Part shown: piece after piece, positions 43,598 to 53,677 of the stretch
Layout: every line of letters begins with the position of its first letter
How positions within the stretch are numbered: the first letter of the stretch is position 1
Source of the DNA: Thiorhodovibrio winogradskyi
Lineage (GTDB): Bacteria > Pseudomonadota > Gammaproteobacteria > Chromatiales > Chromatiaceae
Length of the DNA stretch: 64,000 nucleotides
Direction: 5' to 3'
Assembly (NCBI RefSeq): GCF_036208045.1
Contig: NZ_CP121472.1
Span: forward strand, 1,995,531-2,059,530
The notes under the pieces: model-generated
What the model saw: the letters and a program-made list of their open reading frames with translations, nothing else
What the model was told of the DNA's origin: nothing
The model's database searches: none
Translations under genes and position numbers: made by a program

Positions 43598-44124
43598 TGA
43601 GCTTTCGTACCGCTCCACTTGCGGTCATCCATGACCGCGACAAAGACAGTCTGTTCAGTGAGGATTTGCGCGCCGCCATTGATCGGGAAGTCGCCAAGTA
43701 TCCATCTGAATGGAAGCAATCCGCGGTGATGGCGGCCCTGACACTGGTTCAGGATGCCAATGGCGGCTCCCTGACGCGCGCGCTGATGGACGATATCGCC
43801 GCCTATCTGGACATGCCCGAGGTTTCGGTCTATGAGGTGGCCAGCTTCTATGGCATGTATGATCTTGAGCCCGTCGGTCGCCATAAGGTCTGTATTTGTA
43901 ACAGTATCTCTTGCCTGCTCAATGGCAGCGAGGAGCTGATCGATCATGTGCGCGAGCGTTATGGGATCGAGCCCGGCCAGACCAGCGCCGATGGCAAATT
44001 CACGTTGAAAGAGTTTGAGTGTCTCGGTGCTTGCAAGGACGCGCCCGCCGTGCTGGTTGACAAGGTGTATCACGAGCGGCTGTCGCCTGCCTCGCTCGAC
44101 CGCCTGATCAACGCACTCGACTGA
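43597..44124 (+). CDS. nuoE: NADH-quinone oxidoreductase subunit E
   Basis: A 175-residue thioredoxin-like subunit with the [2Fe-2S] cluster N1a. The four Cys are in CNSISC (C-x4-C) and ECLGACKDAPAVLVD. ALTLVQDANGGSL and VYEVASFYGMYDLEPVG are family segments. It overlaps the nuoD stop and comes 36 bp before nuoF. Confidence 0.96.
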   Translation: MSFRTAPLAVIHDRDKDSLFSEDLRAAIDREVAKYPSEWKQSAVMAALTLVQDANGGSLTRALMDDIAAYLDMPEVSVYEVASFYGMYDLEPVGRHKVCICNSISCLLNGSEELIDHVRERYGIEPGQTSADGKFTLKEFECLGACKDAPAVLVDKVYHERLSPASLDRLINALD

Positions 44125-44160
44125 TCCGCCGGCCTGAGTTGCGATTCAAGAGTTGCGATT

Positions 44161-45483
44161 ATGGTTGAAAACCACAATACCGTCTGCTTCCGCACCATGC
44201 ATCTGCCGCCCGAGCGGCGCTATCGGCTGGAGGAATACCAGGCGCTCGGTGGCTACCAGCAATGGGAGCGAATTCTGCGTGATCGGATCGACCCGAACGA
44301 CATCATTCAGGAGTTAAAACTCTCGGCCCTGCGTGGTCGTGGTGGCGCGGGTTTTCCAACGGGCTTGAAGTGGAGCTTCATGCCGCGTCAGGCACCGGGG
44401 CAGAAATACATTGTCTGCAACTCCGACGAGGGCGAGCCAGGTACCTGTAAGGATCGCGATATCCTGCGCTTCAATCCACATCAGCTGATTGAAGGCATGG
44501 CCATCGCCGGTTATTGCATCGGTGCCAGCGCCGGTTACAACTACATCCGCGGCGAGTTCCACGAGCCCATCGCGCGCTTTAATGCCGCCCTCGAGGAGGC
44601 CTATGGCGCCGGACTGCTCGGCAAGAATGTGTTCGGCTCCGGCGTGGATTTTGATCTTTACACACACCTTGGTGCTGGCGCCTACATCTGCGGCGAGGAA
44701 ACCGCCCTGCTTGAGTCCATTGAGGGCAAGAAAGGCCAGCCGCGCTATAAGCCGCCCTTCCCGGCGCAAGCGGGGCTGTTCGGCCGACCGACCACCATCA
44801 ACAATACCGAATCCCTGGCCTCGGTGCCGGTCATCCTGGAGAAGGGCGGACAGTGGTTTCTTGACCAGGGGCGGCCGAATAATGGCGGGCCCAAGTTGTT
44901 CTCGGTCACCGGTCATGTCGAGAACCCCGCCAATTTCGAGGTTCCGCTCGGCACGCCCTTCCGCGAGCTGCTGGCCATGGCCGGCGGCGTGAAAGGGGGA
45001 CGCGAGTTAAAGGCGGTGATTCCCGGTGGTTCCTCGGTGCCCGTGGTGCCGGGCCAGCTCATGATGAACGTGGACATGGATTACGACTCCATCGCCAAGG
45101 CTGGTTCCATGCTGGGCTCGGGTGCCGTCATTGTCATCGCCGAGGGTACCAGCATGGTCAAGGTGCTGGCCAATCTGGCGCATTTCTACGCGCACGAGTC
45201 CTGCGGCCAATGTACCCCGTGTCGCGAGGGCACCGGTTGGCTCGCGCGGGTGCTGGACCGCATTCTTAACGGGCAGGGGCGACGGCAGGATCTCGACCTG
45301 CTCGATAGTGTCGCCGGACGTATCGGCGGGCGCACCATCTGCGCTCTGGGCGATGCCGCTGCCATGCCGGTGCAGAGTTTTCTGAAGCACTATCGTCACG
45401 AGTTCGAAGACTTGATCGAGGCGGCTGACCAGAGGTTAGTCCAGCCTGCCTCCGAGGGCGCTGTCAGCGCCAAGGCGGCCTGA
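44161..45483 (+). CDS. nuoF: NADH-quinone oxidoreductase subunit F
   Basis: A 440-residue subunit that oxidises NADH. FMN-binding [13 protein letters not shown], the NADH/FMN region [36 protein letters not shown], and the [4Fe-4S] N3 motif [15 protein letters not shown], with a final Cys in [10 protein letters not shown], are complete. A downstream in-frame ATG near 44200 is an alternative start, but the listed one gives the usual length. Confidence 0.97.
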   Translation: MVENHNTVCFRTMHLPPERRYRLEEYQALGGYQQWERILRDRIDPNDIIQELKLSALRGRGGAGFPTGLKWSFMPRQAPGQKYIVCNSDEGEPGTCKDRDILRFNPHQLIEGMAIAGYCIGASAGYNYIRGEFHEPIARFNAALEEAYGAGLLGKNVFGSGVDFDLYTHLGAGAYICGEETALLESIEGKKGQPRYKPPFPAQAGLFGRPTTINNTESLASVPVILEKGGQWFLDQGRPNNGGPKLFSVTGHVENPANFEVPLGTPFRELLAMAGGVKGGRELKAVIPGGSSVPVVPGQLMMNVDMDYDSIAKAGSMLGSGAVIVIAEGTSMVKVLANLAHFYAHESCGQCTPCREGTGWLARVLDRILNGQGRRQDLDLLDSVAGRIGGRTICALGDAAAMPVQSFLKHYRHEFEDLIEAADQRLVQPASEGAVSAKAA

Positions 45484-45544
45484 TTACTCGAGCCAGGATC
45501 CGCGAATTCACCGATCCCCCATTTCACTGCATAGCAAGGGCGCG

Positions 45545-47935
45545 ATGTCCGACAAGATCACACTGGAAATCGATGGTCGCACCTGTGAGGCGACGCCTGG
45601 CGAGATGATCATCGCGGTCGCTGATCGCGAGGGCATCGCCATCCCGCGTTTTTGCTATCACCCCAAGCTGTCCATCGCGGCCAACTGCCGCATGTGCCTG
45701 GTCGAGGCCGAACAGGGCGGTCGGCCCTTCCCCAAGCCGATACCAGCCTGCGCCACGCCGGTCGGCGAGGGCATGAAGGTGCAAACCCGCTCGCACAAGG
45801 CACTCGAGGCGCAGCGCGGCACCATGGAGTTCCTGCTGATCAACCATCCGCTCGACTGCCCCATCTGCGATCAGGGCGGGGAGTGCGAGCTGCAGGATGT
45901 CTCCATGGGCTATGGCGAGGATGTCTCCCGCTTTAGCGAGCGCAAGCGTGTGGTCCAGGACGAGGATCTCGGCCCGCTCATCGCGACCGACATGACCCGC
46001 TGTATCCACTGCACCCGCTGCGTGCGGTTTGGCGCCGAGATCGCTGGCATGCGCGAGTTGGGTGCCACTGGCCGCGGCGAGGATATGCGCATCGGCACCT
46101 TCGTGGCGCACACTGTCAGTCATGAACTCTCGGGCAATATCATTGATCTCTGCCCAGTCGGTGCCCTAACGTCCAAACCCTATCGCTTCACCGCCCGCGC
46201 CTGGGAGTTGACTGGGCGCGACAGCATCTCGCCGCACGATGCAGTGGGAACCAATCTGCGCCTGCATGTGCGCGGCAATCAGGTGATGCGAGTACACCCC
46301 CGAGCCAACGAGGATGTCAACGAAACCTGGATTTCCGATCGCGACCGCTTCAGTTACCAAGGGCTGAACAGCGAGGCGCGGCTTGAGCAGCCCATGGTCA
46401 AGCGCGACGGACGTTGGCGGGAGATCGACTGGGAATCCGCGCTCAAGCTGGCCGCCGATGGGCTGCGCGCGGTCGACCCCGAACAGATCGGTTGTCTACT
46501 CGCGCCCACTGCCACGCTCGAGGAACAGTATCTGCTGCAAAAGCTGGTGCGCGGGCTCGGCAGTGCCAACATCGATAGCCGCCTGCGCCAGCAGGATTTT
46601 CGCGGCGATGGATCGGATCCCGTCCGGCCCTGGCTGGGGCTGCCCATCGCCGAGCTGGAACGCCAGCAGGCCGTGGTTGTGATCGGCAGCGACCTTCGCG
46701 CCGAGCAGCCGCTGTTGGCTCATCGTATCCGCAAGGCTGCGCTCAAGGGTGCCACTGTTGCTGTCTTTCATTATTTCAGTCTGGCGCTGACGCATCCGAG
46801 CCAGCAATTCATCGCGCCGCCCGGCTGTCTATTGGTCGAGCTTGGCGCCCTGGCCGCGGCGCTCGATTTGCGTGGCTCGGGCGCGGTGGCCGAGTTGATC
46901 GGCATGGCCGAACCCAATGACCGGCACCGAGCGCTGGCCGAGCAACTGCGCGCGGCCCGTTCCGGCGGCGGTGGCGTTATTCTGCTCGGCGCTCTGGCCG
47001 CTGCCGATCCTGACTATGCCATTATCAAGGCGCTGGCCGAGACCATTGCCAGCGGCAGTGGCGCGCGCCTGGGTTATCTGCCGGCGGCCAATAGTACCGC
47101 CTCGGCCTTGGCCGGCGCGCTGCCGCATTTGGGGGCTGGCGCGGCCGTGCTGGAGACCTCTGGCCTGAATGCGCGCGAGATGCTGACCGCGCCGCGCCAG
47201 GCTTATCTGCTGTGGGATCTGGATCCGGCGGCTGATCTCATCGACCCGGCGTTGGCGCGCTCCGCGCTGGCAGGCGCGCAGTTGGTGATTGGCTGCTCGG
47301 CCTTGCGCACACCCGCGCTCGAGCAGGTCGCGCATTTGCTGCTGCCTATCGGCGCATTTGCCGAGACTTCCGGCACCTTTGTGAACGCTGGGAGGCTGTG
47401 GCAGCGCTTTCAGGGTGCGGTGGCGCCGCCTGGCGAGGCGCGCCCGGGCTGGAAGGTGCTGCGGGTGCTGGGCAATCTGCTCGGGCTGGACGGCTTCGGC
47501 TACAACAGCGCGCGCGATATCGCTAGTGAGGTGCGGGAGCTGTGCGGTGAGACCCAGCTTGATAGCGGCTTCGATAACGGTGCCCGGGCCCCGCGCCCGG
47601 CGGTGGAACTGCCAGACATTGGTGAGTCGCTGACGCGGGTCGGTCCAGTGCCCATTTACGCGAGTGACCTGCTGGTGCGACATGCCCCAGCGCTGCAACG
47701 CACCACGCTGGCGGAAGGCCTTGGTGTTCAGTTGAATCCCGAACAGGCGGAAAAACTGGGTCTGGCTGCTGGAGACGATGTCAGCATCCGTCAAGGCGAT
47801 GCCACGGCGACGGCCAGAGTCGGCATCACTGACAGCTTGCCTCTCGGGTGCGCGCGCATTCCGGCGGCGGTGCCAGGCAGCGAGACCTTGGGCGCCCAGA
47901 TTGGTCCCGTCACCCTGAGCAAGGCGCGAGGATAG
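45545..47935 (+). CDS. nuoG: NADH-quinone oxidoreductase subunit G
   Basis: A 796-residue molybdopterin-oxidoreductase-like subunit carrying several clusters: [2Fe-2S] in [20 protein letters not shown] with PACATP, the His/Cys-ligated [4Fe-4S] in [18 protein letters not shown], and [4Fe-4S] in [17 protein letters not shown]. The C-terminal part retains the fold but no cofactor. It is 61 bp after nuoF and 4 bp before nuoH. Confidence 0.96.
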   Translation: MSDKITLEIDGRTCEATPGEMIIAVADREGIAIPRFCYHPKLSIAANCRMCLVEAEQGGRPFPKPIPACATPVGEGMKVQTRSHKALEAQRGTMEFLLINHPLDCPICDQGGECELQDVSMGYGEDVSRFSERKRVVQDEDLGPLIATDMTRCIHCTRCVRFGAEIAGMRELGATGRGEDMRIGTFVAHTVSHELSGNIIDLCPVGALTSKPYRFTARAWELTGRDSISPHDAVGTNLRLHVRGNQVMRVHPRANEDVNETWISDRDRFSYQGLNSEARLEQPMVKRDGRWREIDWESALKLAADGLRAVDPEQIGCLLAPTATLEEQYLLQKLVRGLGSANIDSRLRQQDFRGDGSDPVRPWLGLPIAELERQQAVVVIGSDLRAEQPLLAHRIRKAALKGATVAVFHYFSLALTHPSQQFIAPPGCLLVELGALAAALDLRGSGAVAELIGMAEPNDRHRALAEQLRAARSGGGGVILLGALAAADPDYAIIKALAETIASGSGARLGYLPAANSTASALAGALPHLGAGAAVLETSGLNAREMLTAPRQAYLLWDLDPAADLIDPALARSALAGAQLVIGCSALRTPALEQVAHLLLPIGAFAETSGTFVNAGRLWQRFQGAVAPPGEARPGWKVLRVLGNLLGLDGFGYNSARDIASEVRELCGETQLDSGFDNGARAPRPAVELPDIGESLTRVGPVPIYASDLLVRHAPALQRTTLAEGLGVQLNPEQAEKLGLAAGDDVSIRQGDATATARVGITDSLPLGCARIPAAVPGSETLGAQIGPVTLSKARG

Positions 47936-47939
47936 CCCG

Positions 47940-48980
47940 ATGATGGAGCTTTGGTCGAGTTTGCCCCTGCCGTTGCGCAGTCTCACAGCCACCCTGGCCA
48001 TTCTCGGGCCGCTGCTTGCGGTGGTTGCCTGGTACACCTACGCCGAGCGCAAGGTGATCGGCTACATCCAGGTGCGCATCGGCCCCAATCGGGTTGGCTG
48101 GCGCGGGCTGCTGCAACCCATCGCCGATGCGCTCAAGTTGATGGTGAAGGAAATCATCGTGCCGGCGAAGGCCAACAAGGTGCTGTTCTTCGCCGCACCC
48201 CTGATTGCCATCGCGCCCGCCTTGGCCGCTTGGGCCGTGGTGCCCTTCGACGATGGTCTGGTGCTGGCCGACATCGATGCCGGGCTACTCTATGTGCTGG
48301 CGCTGACTTCGCTTGGTGTCTATGGGGTTATCATCGCGGGCTGGGCGTCCAATTCCAAATACGCTTTTTTGGGCTCACTGCGTGCCGCGGCCCAGATAGT
48401 CGCCTATGAGATCGCCATGGGCTTCGCCCTGGTCGGGGTGCTGGTCGCTGCCGGCAGTCTCAATCTCACCGCCATTGTCCAGGCGCAAAGTGGCAGTTTC
48501 TTGACCTGGTATTGGCTGCCGCTGCTGCCGTTACTTGGGGTCTATTACATTTCTGGCGTGGCCGAGACCAATCGCGCGCCCTTCGATGTCGCCGAGGGTG
48601 AGTCGGAAATCGTCGCGGGCTTTCATGTGGAATATTCCGGCATGGGTTTCGCGGTCTTTTTCCTTGCCGAATATGCCAACATGGTGCTGATCGCCATGCT
48701 GACAGCGCTCCTGTTCTTCGGTGGCTGGTTGTCACCTTTCCAGGGGATTCCGGTGCTTGGTATGCTCTTTTCCTGGGTGCCTGGCCTGATCTGGTTGTTG
48801 CTGAAGACCTTCTTTTTTATGTTTGTCTTCCTGTGGCTGCGCGCGACCCTGCCGCGCTACCGCTATGATCAGATCATGCGTCTGGGGTGGAAGGTGTTCA
48901 TTCCCATCACCATCGTTTGGATTTTGGTGGTGGCCTTGGGCGTGGTACTTGAAGTGCCACCCTGGTGGTCAGCGGCCTAA
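47940..48980 (+). CDS. nuoH: NADH-quinone oxidoreductase subunit H
   Basis: A 346-residue membrane subunit joining the arms and forming the quinone tunnel, with about eight membrane helices. Typical motifs are [57 protein letters not shown], split around the conserved loop, and [25 protein letters not shown] at 47940 or 47943. A 154-bp gap with a 12-bp repeat precedes nuoI. Confidence 0.97.
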   Translation: MMELWSSLPLPLRSLTATLAILGPLLAVVAWYTYAERKVIGYIQVRIGPNRVGWRGLLQPIADALKLMVKEIIVPAKANKVLFFAAPLIAIAPALAAWAVVPFDDGLVLADIDAGLLYVLALTSLGVYGVIIAGWASNSKYAFLGSLRAAAQIVAYEIAMGFALVGVLVAAGSLNLTAIVQAQSGSFLTWYWLPLLPLLGVYYISGVAETNRAPFDVAEGESEIVAGFHVEYSGMGFAVFFLAEYANMVLIAMLTALLFFGGWLSPFQGIPVLGMLFSWVPGLIWLLLKTFFFMFVFLWLRATLPRYRYDQIMRLGWKVFIPITIVWILVVALGVVLEVPPWWSAA

Positions 48981-49035
48981 TGTGAACCTCCAAGTGTGAG
49001 AGTGAAATGAAGTGAAGCGGCCTGAGCCGTATGCT

Positions 49036-49070
49036 TGGCCTGATTGGGGGCCTGATTGGGGGCCTGATCG
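49036..49070 (+). repeat. Three tandem 12-bp units between nuoH and nuoI
   Basis: The unit GGGCCTGATTGG occurs about three times in succession with one base change in the last. The nuoH-nuoI gap is large for this operon. No gene is encoded here. The run may affect transcript structure or be slippage product. Confidence 0.75.
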
Positions 49071-49134
49071 AGTCGCCTCTCCATGCGGCCGATGAGCAAG
49101 AATTTTTCGACCGACGAAACCTTGAGAACCGACG

Positions 49135-49626
49135 ATGCTGCAACGCGCGCTTGATTATCTGAACAGCCTGATGCTCGTCGAGGTGCTGAAAGGCCTGCGC
49201 CTGACGGGCGGCTATCTGTTCAAGCGCAAGTTCACCATTCAGTACCCGGAAGAAAAAGCGCCCATCTCGCCGCGCTTCCGGGGGCTGCACGCGCTGCGCC
49301 GCTACCCCAACGGCGAGGAACGCTGCATCGCCTGTAAGCTGTGCGAGGCGGTCTGCCCCGCCTTGGCCATTACGATCGAGGCTGAACCGCGCGAGGATGG
49401 CTCAAGGCGCACCACCCGATACGACATCGATTTGTTCAAGTGCATTTACTGCGGCTTCTGCGAGGAGTCCTGCCCGGTCGATTCCATTGTCGAGACCGAT
49501 ATCTATGAGTATCACTTCGAGAATCGCGGCGACAACATCATGACCAAGGACAAACTCCTGGCCATTGGCGACATGTACGAGGAACGCATTGCCGCGGCAC
49601 GGACGGCCGACGCGCCTTATCGCTAG
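49135..49626 (+). CDS. nuoI: NADH-quinone oxidoreductase subunit I
   Basis: A 163-residue 8Fe ferredoxin-like subunit. Two C-x2-C-x2-C-x3-C motifs hold N6a and N6b: [13 protein letters not shown] and [16 protein letters not shown]. The N-terminal amphipathic helix ([18 protein letters not shown]) and [18 protein letters not shown] are usual for bacterial NuoI. Confidence 0.97.
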   Translation: MLQRALDYLNSLMLVEVLKGLRLTGGYLFKRKFTIQYPEEKAPISPRFRGLHALRRYPNGEERCIACKLCEAVCPALAITIEAEPREDGSRRTTRYDIDLFKCIYCGFCEESCPVDSIVETDIYEYHFENRGDNIMTKDKLLAIGDMYEERIAAARTADAPYR

Positions 49627-49707
49627 GTCGACATCGGCTGTTGGGACTTTGGCTGCAATACCCCTGTCGCTTTTCATTACCCCGATTCATCACCGGACAT
49701 CGCATTC

Positions 49708-50361
49708 ATGGGTTTCGAGAAATTTCTCTTTGTTCTGTTCGCCGCGATAACCCTGTTCGGCGCGGGGATGGTCGTGACGCGGCGCAATCCAGTGCACGCG
49801 GCGCTCTATCTGGTGCTGACTTTTGTCGCCACTGCCGCGCTTTGGCTGCTGATCGAGGCGGAATTCCTCGGCATCGTGCTGGTGTTGGTCTATGTCGGCG
49901 CAGTCATGGTGCTGTTTTTGTTCGTGGTGATGATGCTGGATATCGATATCGCCGCCATGCGCGCGCAGTTTATTCGCTATCTTCCGCTCGGGCTGGTCAT
50001 CATTGGCCTGATGATCTTCAACATGCTGCTGGTGCTTGGCCCTGGACATTTCGGTCTGGATGTGTTCGCCAACCCTGTTGCAAAGGCGGCGGGGTATAGC
50101 AATACCGCCGAACTGGGTATGGAGCTTTACACCACCTATCTGTATCAATTCGAGATCGCGGCGGTGATTTTGCTGGTGGCCATCGTCGCGGCGATTCGGC
50201 TGACCTTGCGACGGCGACCCGCGGCCAAGTATCTCGACCCCTCCGCCCAGGTGCGGGTGCGCAAGGGACCGGATCGCATTCGCATTGTCAAGATGGCGCC
50301 CGAGACGATACCGGCGCCGGTGCCGGCAGCCGAGGCGGGCGATAAGGGAGAAAACCAATGA
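49708..50361 (+). CDS. nuoJ: NADH-quinone oxidoreductase subunit J
   Basis: A 217-residue membrane subunit with five hydrophobic helices. [30 protein letters not shown] and [20 protein letters not shown], containing the pi-bulge helix region, are characteristic. The C-terminal tail is basic then acidic and extends beyond the last helix. It overlaps nuoK by 4 bases. Confidence 0.96.
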   Translation: MGFEKFLFVLFAAITLFGAGMVVTRRNPVHAALYLVLTFVATAALWLLIEAEFLGIVLVLVYVGAVMVLFLFVVMMLDIDIAAMRAQFIRYLPLGLVIIGLMIFNMLLVLGPGHFGLDVFANPVAKAAGYSNTAELGMELYTTYLYQFEIAAVILLVAIVAAIRLTLRRRPAAKYLDPSAQVRVRKGPDRIRIVKMAPETIPAPVPAAEAGDKGENQ

Positions 50362-50663
50362 TCGCGCTCTCGGATTATCTGCTACTCGCCGGCCTGATGT
50401 TCACCATTGCCGTGGCCGGTATTTTCATCAATCGCAAGAATGTGATTATTCTCCTGATGTGCATTGAGCTGATGCTGCTGGCGGTGAATATCAATTTCGT
50501 CGCCTTTTCGCATTTTCTCGGCGATACCGCGGGGCAGGTGTTCGTCTTTTTCATTCTCACCGTCGCCGCCGCTGAGGCGGCCATCGGCCTGGCCATTCTG
50601 GTGGTCCTGTTCCGCGGGCGCCAGACCATCAACGTCGACGATCTCGATCTGCTGAAGGGCTGA
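50358..50663 (+). CDS. nuoK: NADH-quinone oxidoreductase subunit K
   Basis: A 101-residue three-helix subunit. The conserved membrane Glu residues of the proton pathway are in [19 protein letters not shown] and [20 protein letters not shown]. The start overlaps nuoJ (ATGA) and nuoL follows after 3 bp. Confidence 0.97.
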   Translation: MIALSDYLLLAGLMFTIAVAGIFINRKNVIILLMCIELMLLAVNINFVAFSHFLGDTAGQVFVFFILTVAAAEAAIGLAILVVLFRGRQTINVDDLDLLKG

Positions 50664-50666
50664 CGC

Positions 50667-52661
50667 ATGGCACTGATTTATCTGCTCATCGTTCTCGCCC
50701 CGCTCGCGGGCGCTGTTATCGCCGGCTTTTTTGGCGCGCGTATTGGTCGAGTGGGCGCCCATCGCGCGACTATTCTCGGTGTCGGCATCTCCTGCCTGCT
50801 GTCGCTGGCGGTGCTGGCGGGGTTCATCTGGGGCAACCTCGGTGTCTTCAATGACAGCGTCTATACCTGGATGATCGCCGATGGCATTCGCTTCGAGATC
50901 GGCTTTTTGGTTGATCGCCTCACCGCCTTGATGATGGCGACCGTTACCTTTGTGTCGCTCATGGTGCATGTCTATACCATCGGCTACATGGCCGATGACG
51001 AGCATAACTGGCCCCATGGCTCGCTGGCCGGTAAGAACAGCTATCAGCGCTTCTTCAGCTACATCTCGCTCTTTACCTTCTCCATGCTGATGCTGGTGAT
51101 GTCGAATAACTTCATCCAGCTCTTCTTTGGCTGGGAGGCGGTCGGTCTGGTGTCCTACTTGCTGATTGGCTTCTGGTCGACGCGTGAATCCGCCGTCTAT
51201 GCCAACCTCAAGGCCTTTCTGGTCAACCGGGTAGGGGATTTCGGCTTTATTCTCGGCATCGCGGCTGTTGGCATGTACTTCAACTCCATGAACTATGCCG
51301 AGGTCTTCGCGCGCGCGCCTGAGTTCGCCGACACCCAGGTCGCACTCTTCGGCGGCGTGTCGCTGATGACGCTCATTTGCATCCTGCTATTTATCGGCGC
51401 CATGGGTAAATCTGCTCAGGTGCCCTTGCATGTGTGGCTGCCGGATTCCATGGAAGGCCCGACGCCTATCTCCGCGCTCATCCATGCCGCCACCATGGTC
51501 ACCGCCGGTATTTTCATGGTCGCGCGCATGTCGCCGCTCTATGAACTTTCCACCACGGCGCTGTCCTTTGTGCTCATCATCGGCGCGGTCACGGCCTTCT
51601 TCATGGGGCTAATCGGCCTGGTGCAGAATGACATCAAGCGGGTGGTGGCCTACTCGACGCTGTCGCAGCTCGGCTATATGGTGGCCGCGCTGGGCGCCTC
51701 GGCCTACGCGGCGGGTATTTTTCACCTGATGACGCATGCCTTCTTCAAGGCGCTGCTGTTCCTCGCCGCCGGCTCGGTCATCATCGCCATGCACCACGAT
51801 CAGGACATCCGCAACATGGGTGGGCTGTGGAAGAAAATGCCCATCACCTGGCTGACGGCGCTGATCGGCTCCCTGGCGCTCATTGCCTTCCCCGGCTTCT
51901 CCGGTTTCTTCTCCAAGGATGCCATTATCGAGGCGGTCGGCCATTCCCATGTCTTCGGCGCCAATGTCGCCTGGGTGCTGCTGACGGTGGGCGCCTTCGT
52001 GACAGCCCTGTATAGCTTCCGCATGTACTATCTGGTGTTCCACGGTAAGCCGCGCATGGACGCACACACTCGCTCGCACTTGCACGAGACGCCCTGGGTG
52101 GTGACAGGTCCGCTGATCGCGCTGGCCATCCCGTCCATTTTCATCGGTTGGCTGGCGGTGGAGCCATTGCTGATCAACAACTGGCTGGGCGATGCCATTC
52201 ATGTGGCGCACGGGCATGACAGCCTGCACGAGCTGGCGGCGCACTGGCATGGGCAGAAGGCCTTCATCGAGCATGGCATGCACGGCTGGCCCTTCAAGCT
52301 CGCCATGGCCGGGCTCGGGCTGGCCACCCTGTTTTGGTGGTTCGGTGTGAAGCTGCTACCCAATCTCGACCTGCTGCTGCAACGCGCCGGCGGCCCGCTG
52401 ACCCGGCTGCTGCAAGACAAATACGGCTTTGATGATTTCAATCAGCGCGTCTTCGCCGGCGGTGGCTTGAATATCGGCCGGCTGTTGTGGAACACCTGTG
52501 ATCGGGCGGTGATTGACGGCGCCATCGTCAACGGCTCGGCGCTGTCGGTCGGGCGCCTCGCTGGCAGTGTTCGTTGGTTACAGTCCGGCATGCTCTATCA
52601 CTACGCCATCGCCATGATTATCGGCCTGGTCGCCATGCTGACCGCCTATGTTGCCTTCTAA
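50667..52661 (+). CDS. nuoL: NADH-quinone oxidoreductase subunit L
   Basis: A 664-residue antiporter-like proton-pumping subunit with about 16 membrane helices. LFFGWEAVGLVSYLLIGFW (key Glu), IGAMGKSAQVPLHVWLPDSMEGPTPISALIHAATMV split across the TM7-TM8 region with the conserved Lys and His, and VAYSTLSQLGYMVAALG are canonical. The lateral helix lies in the C-terminal third. The 3' end overlaps the MNT gene start by 14 bases, so the inserted toxin-antitoxin pair is coupled to nuoL. Confidence 0.97.
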   Translation: MALIYLLIVLAPLAGAVIAGFFGARIGRVGAHRATILGVGISCLLSLAVLAGFIWGNLGVFNDSVYTWMIADGIRFEIGFLVDRLTALMMATVTFVSLMVHVYTIGYMADDEHNWPHGSLAGKNSYQRFFSYISLFTFSMLMLVMSNNFIQLFFGWEAVGLVSYLLIGFWSTRESAVYANLKAFLVNRVGDFGFILGIAAVGMYFNSMNYAEVFARAPEFADTQVALFGGVSLMTLICILLFIGAMGKSAQVPLHVWLPDSMEGPTPISALIHAATMVTAGIFMVARMSPLYELSTTALSFVLIIGAVTAFFMGLIGLVQNDIKRVVAYSTLSQLGYMVAALGASAYAAGIFHLMTHAFFKALLFLAAGSVIIAMHHDQDIRNMGGLWKKMPITWLTALIGSLALIAFPGFSGFFSKDAIIEAVGHSHVFGANVAWVLLTVGAFVTALYSFRMYYLVFHGKPRMDAHTRSHLHETPWVVTGPLIALAIPSIFIGWLAVEPLLINNWLGDAIHVAHGHDSLHELAAHWHGQKAFIEHGMHGWPFKLAMAGLGLATLFWWFGVKLLPNLDLLLQRAGGPLTRLLQDKYGFDDFNQRVFAGGGLNIGRLLWNTCDRAVIDGAIVNGSALSVGRLAGSVRWLQSGMLYHYAIAMIIGLVAMLTAYVAF

Positions 52662-53082
52662 AGCCGCATTCACCGCAGAGCGGCCGTTCGATATCGCCGC
52701 GGCACGGCGGTACTTGCACGCGCGGGAAGAGGGCAGAAGGCAATCACGGTTTGCTCTATGGCAGCAGGCGAGGGCGGATGCCGAGCGGATTATCGACATG
52801 GTGATTGCCCGCTTCAATCCGAGTCGGATTATCCAATGGGGCTCGGTTTTGGAGCCGCGCCACTTCTCGGCGATCTCGGATATCGATTTGGCTATTGAAG
52901 GGGTGGGGTCGCTTGAATTTTTAACGCTGTTTCGACTCGCCGAGGCAGAGACAAAATTTCCGTTGGACGTGGTGCGCTGGGAAAACCTTGAACCCGAGTT
53001 CCAACGGGTTATCCTGATGAAGGGTGAGATTCGCTATCGGCGACTCATTTCGTCGTCGAATTCAGAACGCACTGGCCATTAG
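52648..53082 (+). CDS. MNT-type nucleotidyltransferase antitoxin (MntA-like)
   Basis: A 144-residue protein with a minimal nucleotidyltransferase domain: IIQWGSVLEPRHFSAISDIDLAIEG, where GS and DID form the metal and nucleotide site. This is the MNT partner of HepT toxins, which inactivates the toxin by adding AMP groups. A basic N-terminal extension of about 40 residues precedes the domain. ATG at 52648 overlaps the nuoL end by 14 bases; the HepT-like gene follows 3 bp later. Its placement inside the nuo operon is unusual. Confidence 0.82.
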   Translation: MLPSKAAFTAERPFDIAAARRYLHAREEGRRQSRFALWQQARADAERIIDMVIARFNPSRIIQWGSVLEPRHFSAISDIDLAIEGVGSLEFLTLFRLAEAETKFPLDVVRWENLEPEFQRVILMKGEIRYRRLISSSNSERTGH

Positions 53083-53085
53083 ACG

Positions 53086-53598
53086 ATGCAACAGGATGAG
53101 CTTCGACTGCTACTTGGCGAAGTTGGGGAGGGGCGACGGGCGCTTGAAAAAATTGATTTGCTCTACCGTCACTATGGTTCGCGTTTTCGCGACGAGGGAG
53201 CGCGGGGTTTACCCGATGCGGTGATGCTGGCGGAGATACTCGGTAACACCTACACCTGCATTGAGACAGTTTTGTTCAGAATTTCGCGGGTGTTCGAGAA
53301 TCATCTTGACTCAGAACGGTGGCACAAACACCTGCTCCAAAAGATGCACATTGAGGTGCCTGGATTGCGACCGGCGGTTCTGTCGCCGGAGACCTTCAAG
53401 CTGCTGGATGAATTGCGCCGATTTCGCCATTTCAAGCGTTACTACTATGAATTCGATTACGATTGGCTGCGGTTGGAGTTCCTGATGACTGTCTACGAGC
53501 GCATGCGACCGCGACTTGAGGCAGACCTTGATCGGTTTTCAGGTTTTCTTGAGTCGCTGCTGGTCGAAGCCGATGGCCTGTCGGGTGCGGACAGTTGA
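53086..53598 (+). CDS. HepT-like ribonuclease toxin
   Basis: A 170-residue all-helical HEPN protein: EILGNTYTCIETVLFRISRVFENHLDSERWHKHLLQKM and LLDELRRFRHFKRYYYEFDYDW, split by the loop. The Arg-rich RRFRHFKRYYY stretch supplies the Arg, His and Tyr of the HepT active and AMPylation site in the HepT-like subfamily, although it departs from the classical R-x4-H-x-Y spacing. Paired with the MNT gene 3 bp upstream, it makes a type VII-like toxin-antitoxin module. It ends 79 bp before nuoM. Confidence 0.8.
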   Translation: MQQDELRLLLGEVGEGRRALEKIDLLYRHYGSRFRDEGARGLPDAVMLAEILGNTYTCIETVLFRISRVFENHLDSERWHKHLLQKMHIEVPGLRPAVLSPETFKLLDELRRFRHFKRYYYEFDYDWLRLEFLMTVYERMRPRLEADLDRFSGFLESLLVEADGLSGADS

Positions 53599-53677
53599 AC
53601 CGAGACCTGTTTAACAACGGGCGCCGAGTATAAAGTCGTGACGCGGCAAGAGTCGCGGAACCGGAGAAGCAAGGACA

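Noticed and set aside
46829-48037. 402-residue minus-strand frame opposite nuoG/nuoH
   Set aside because: Low-complexity Arg/Gln-rich antisense product spanning two conserved genes.
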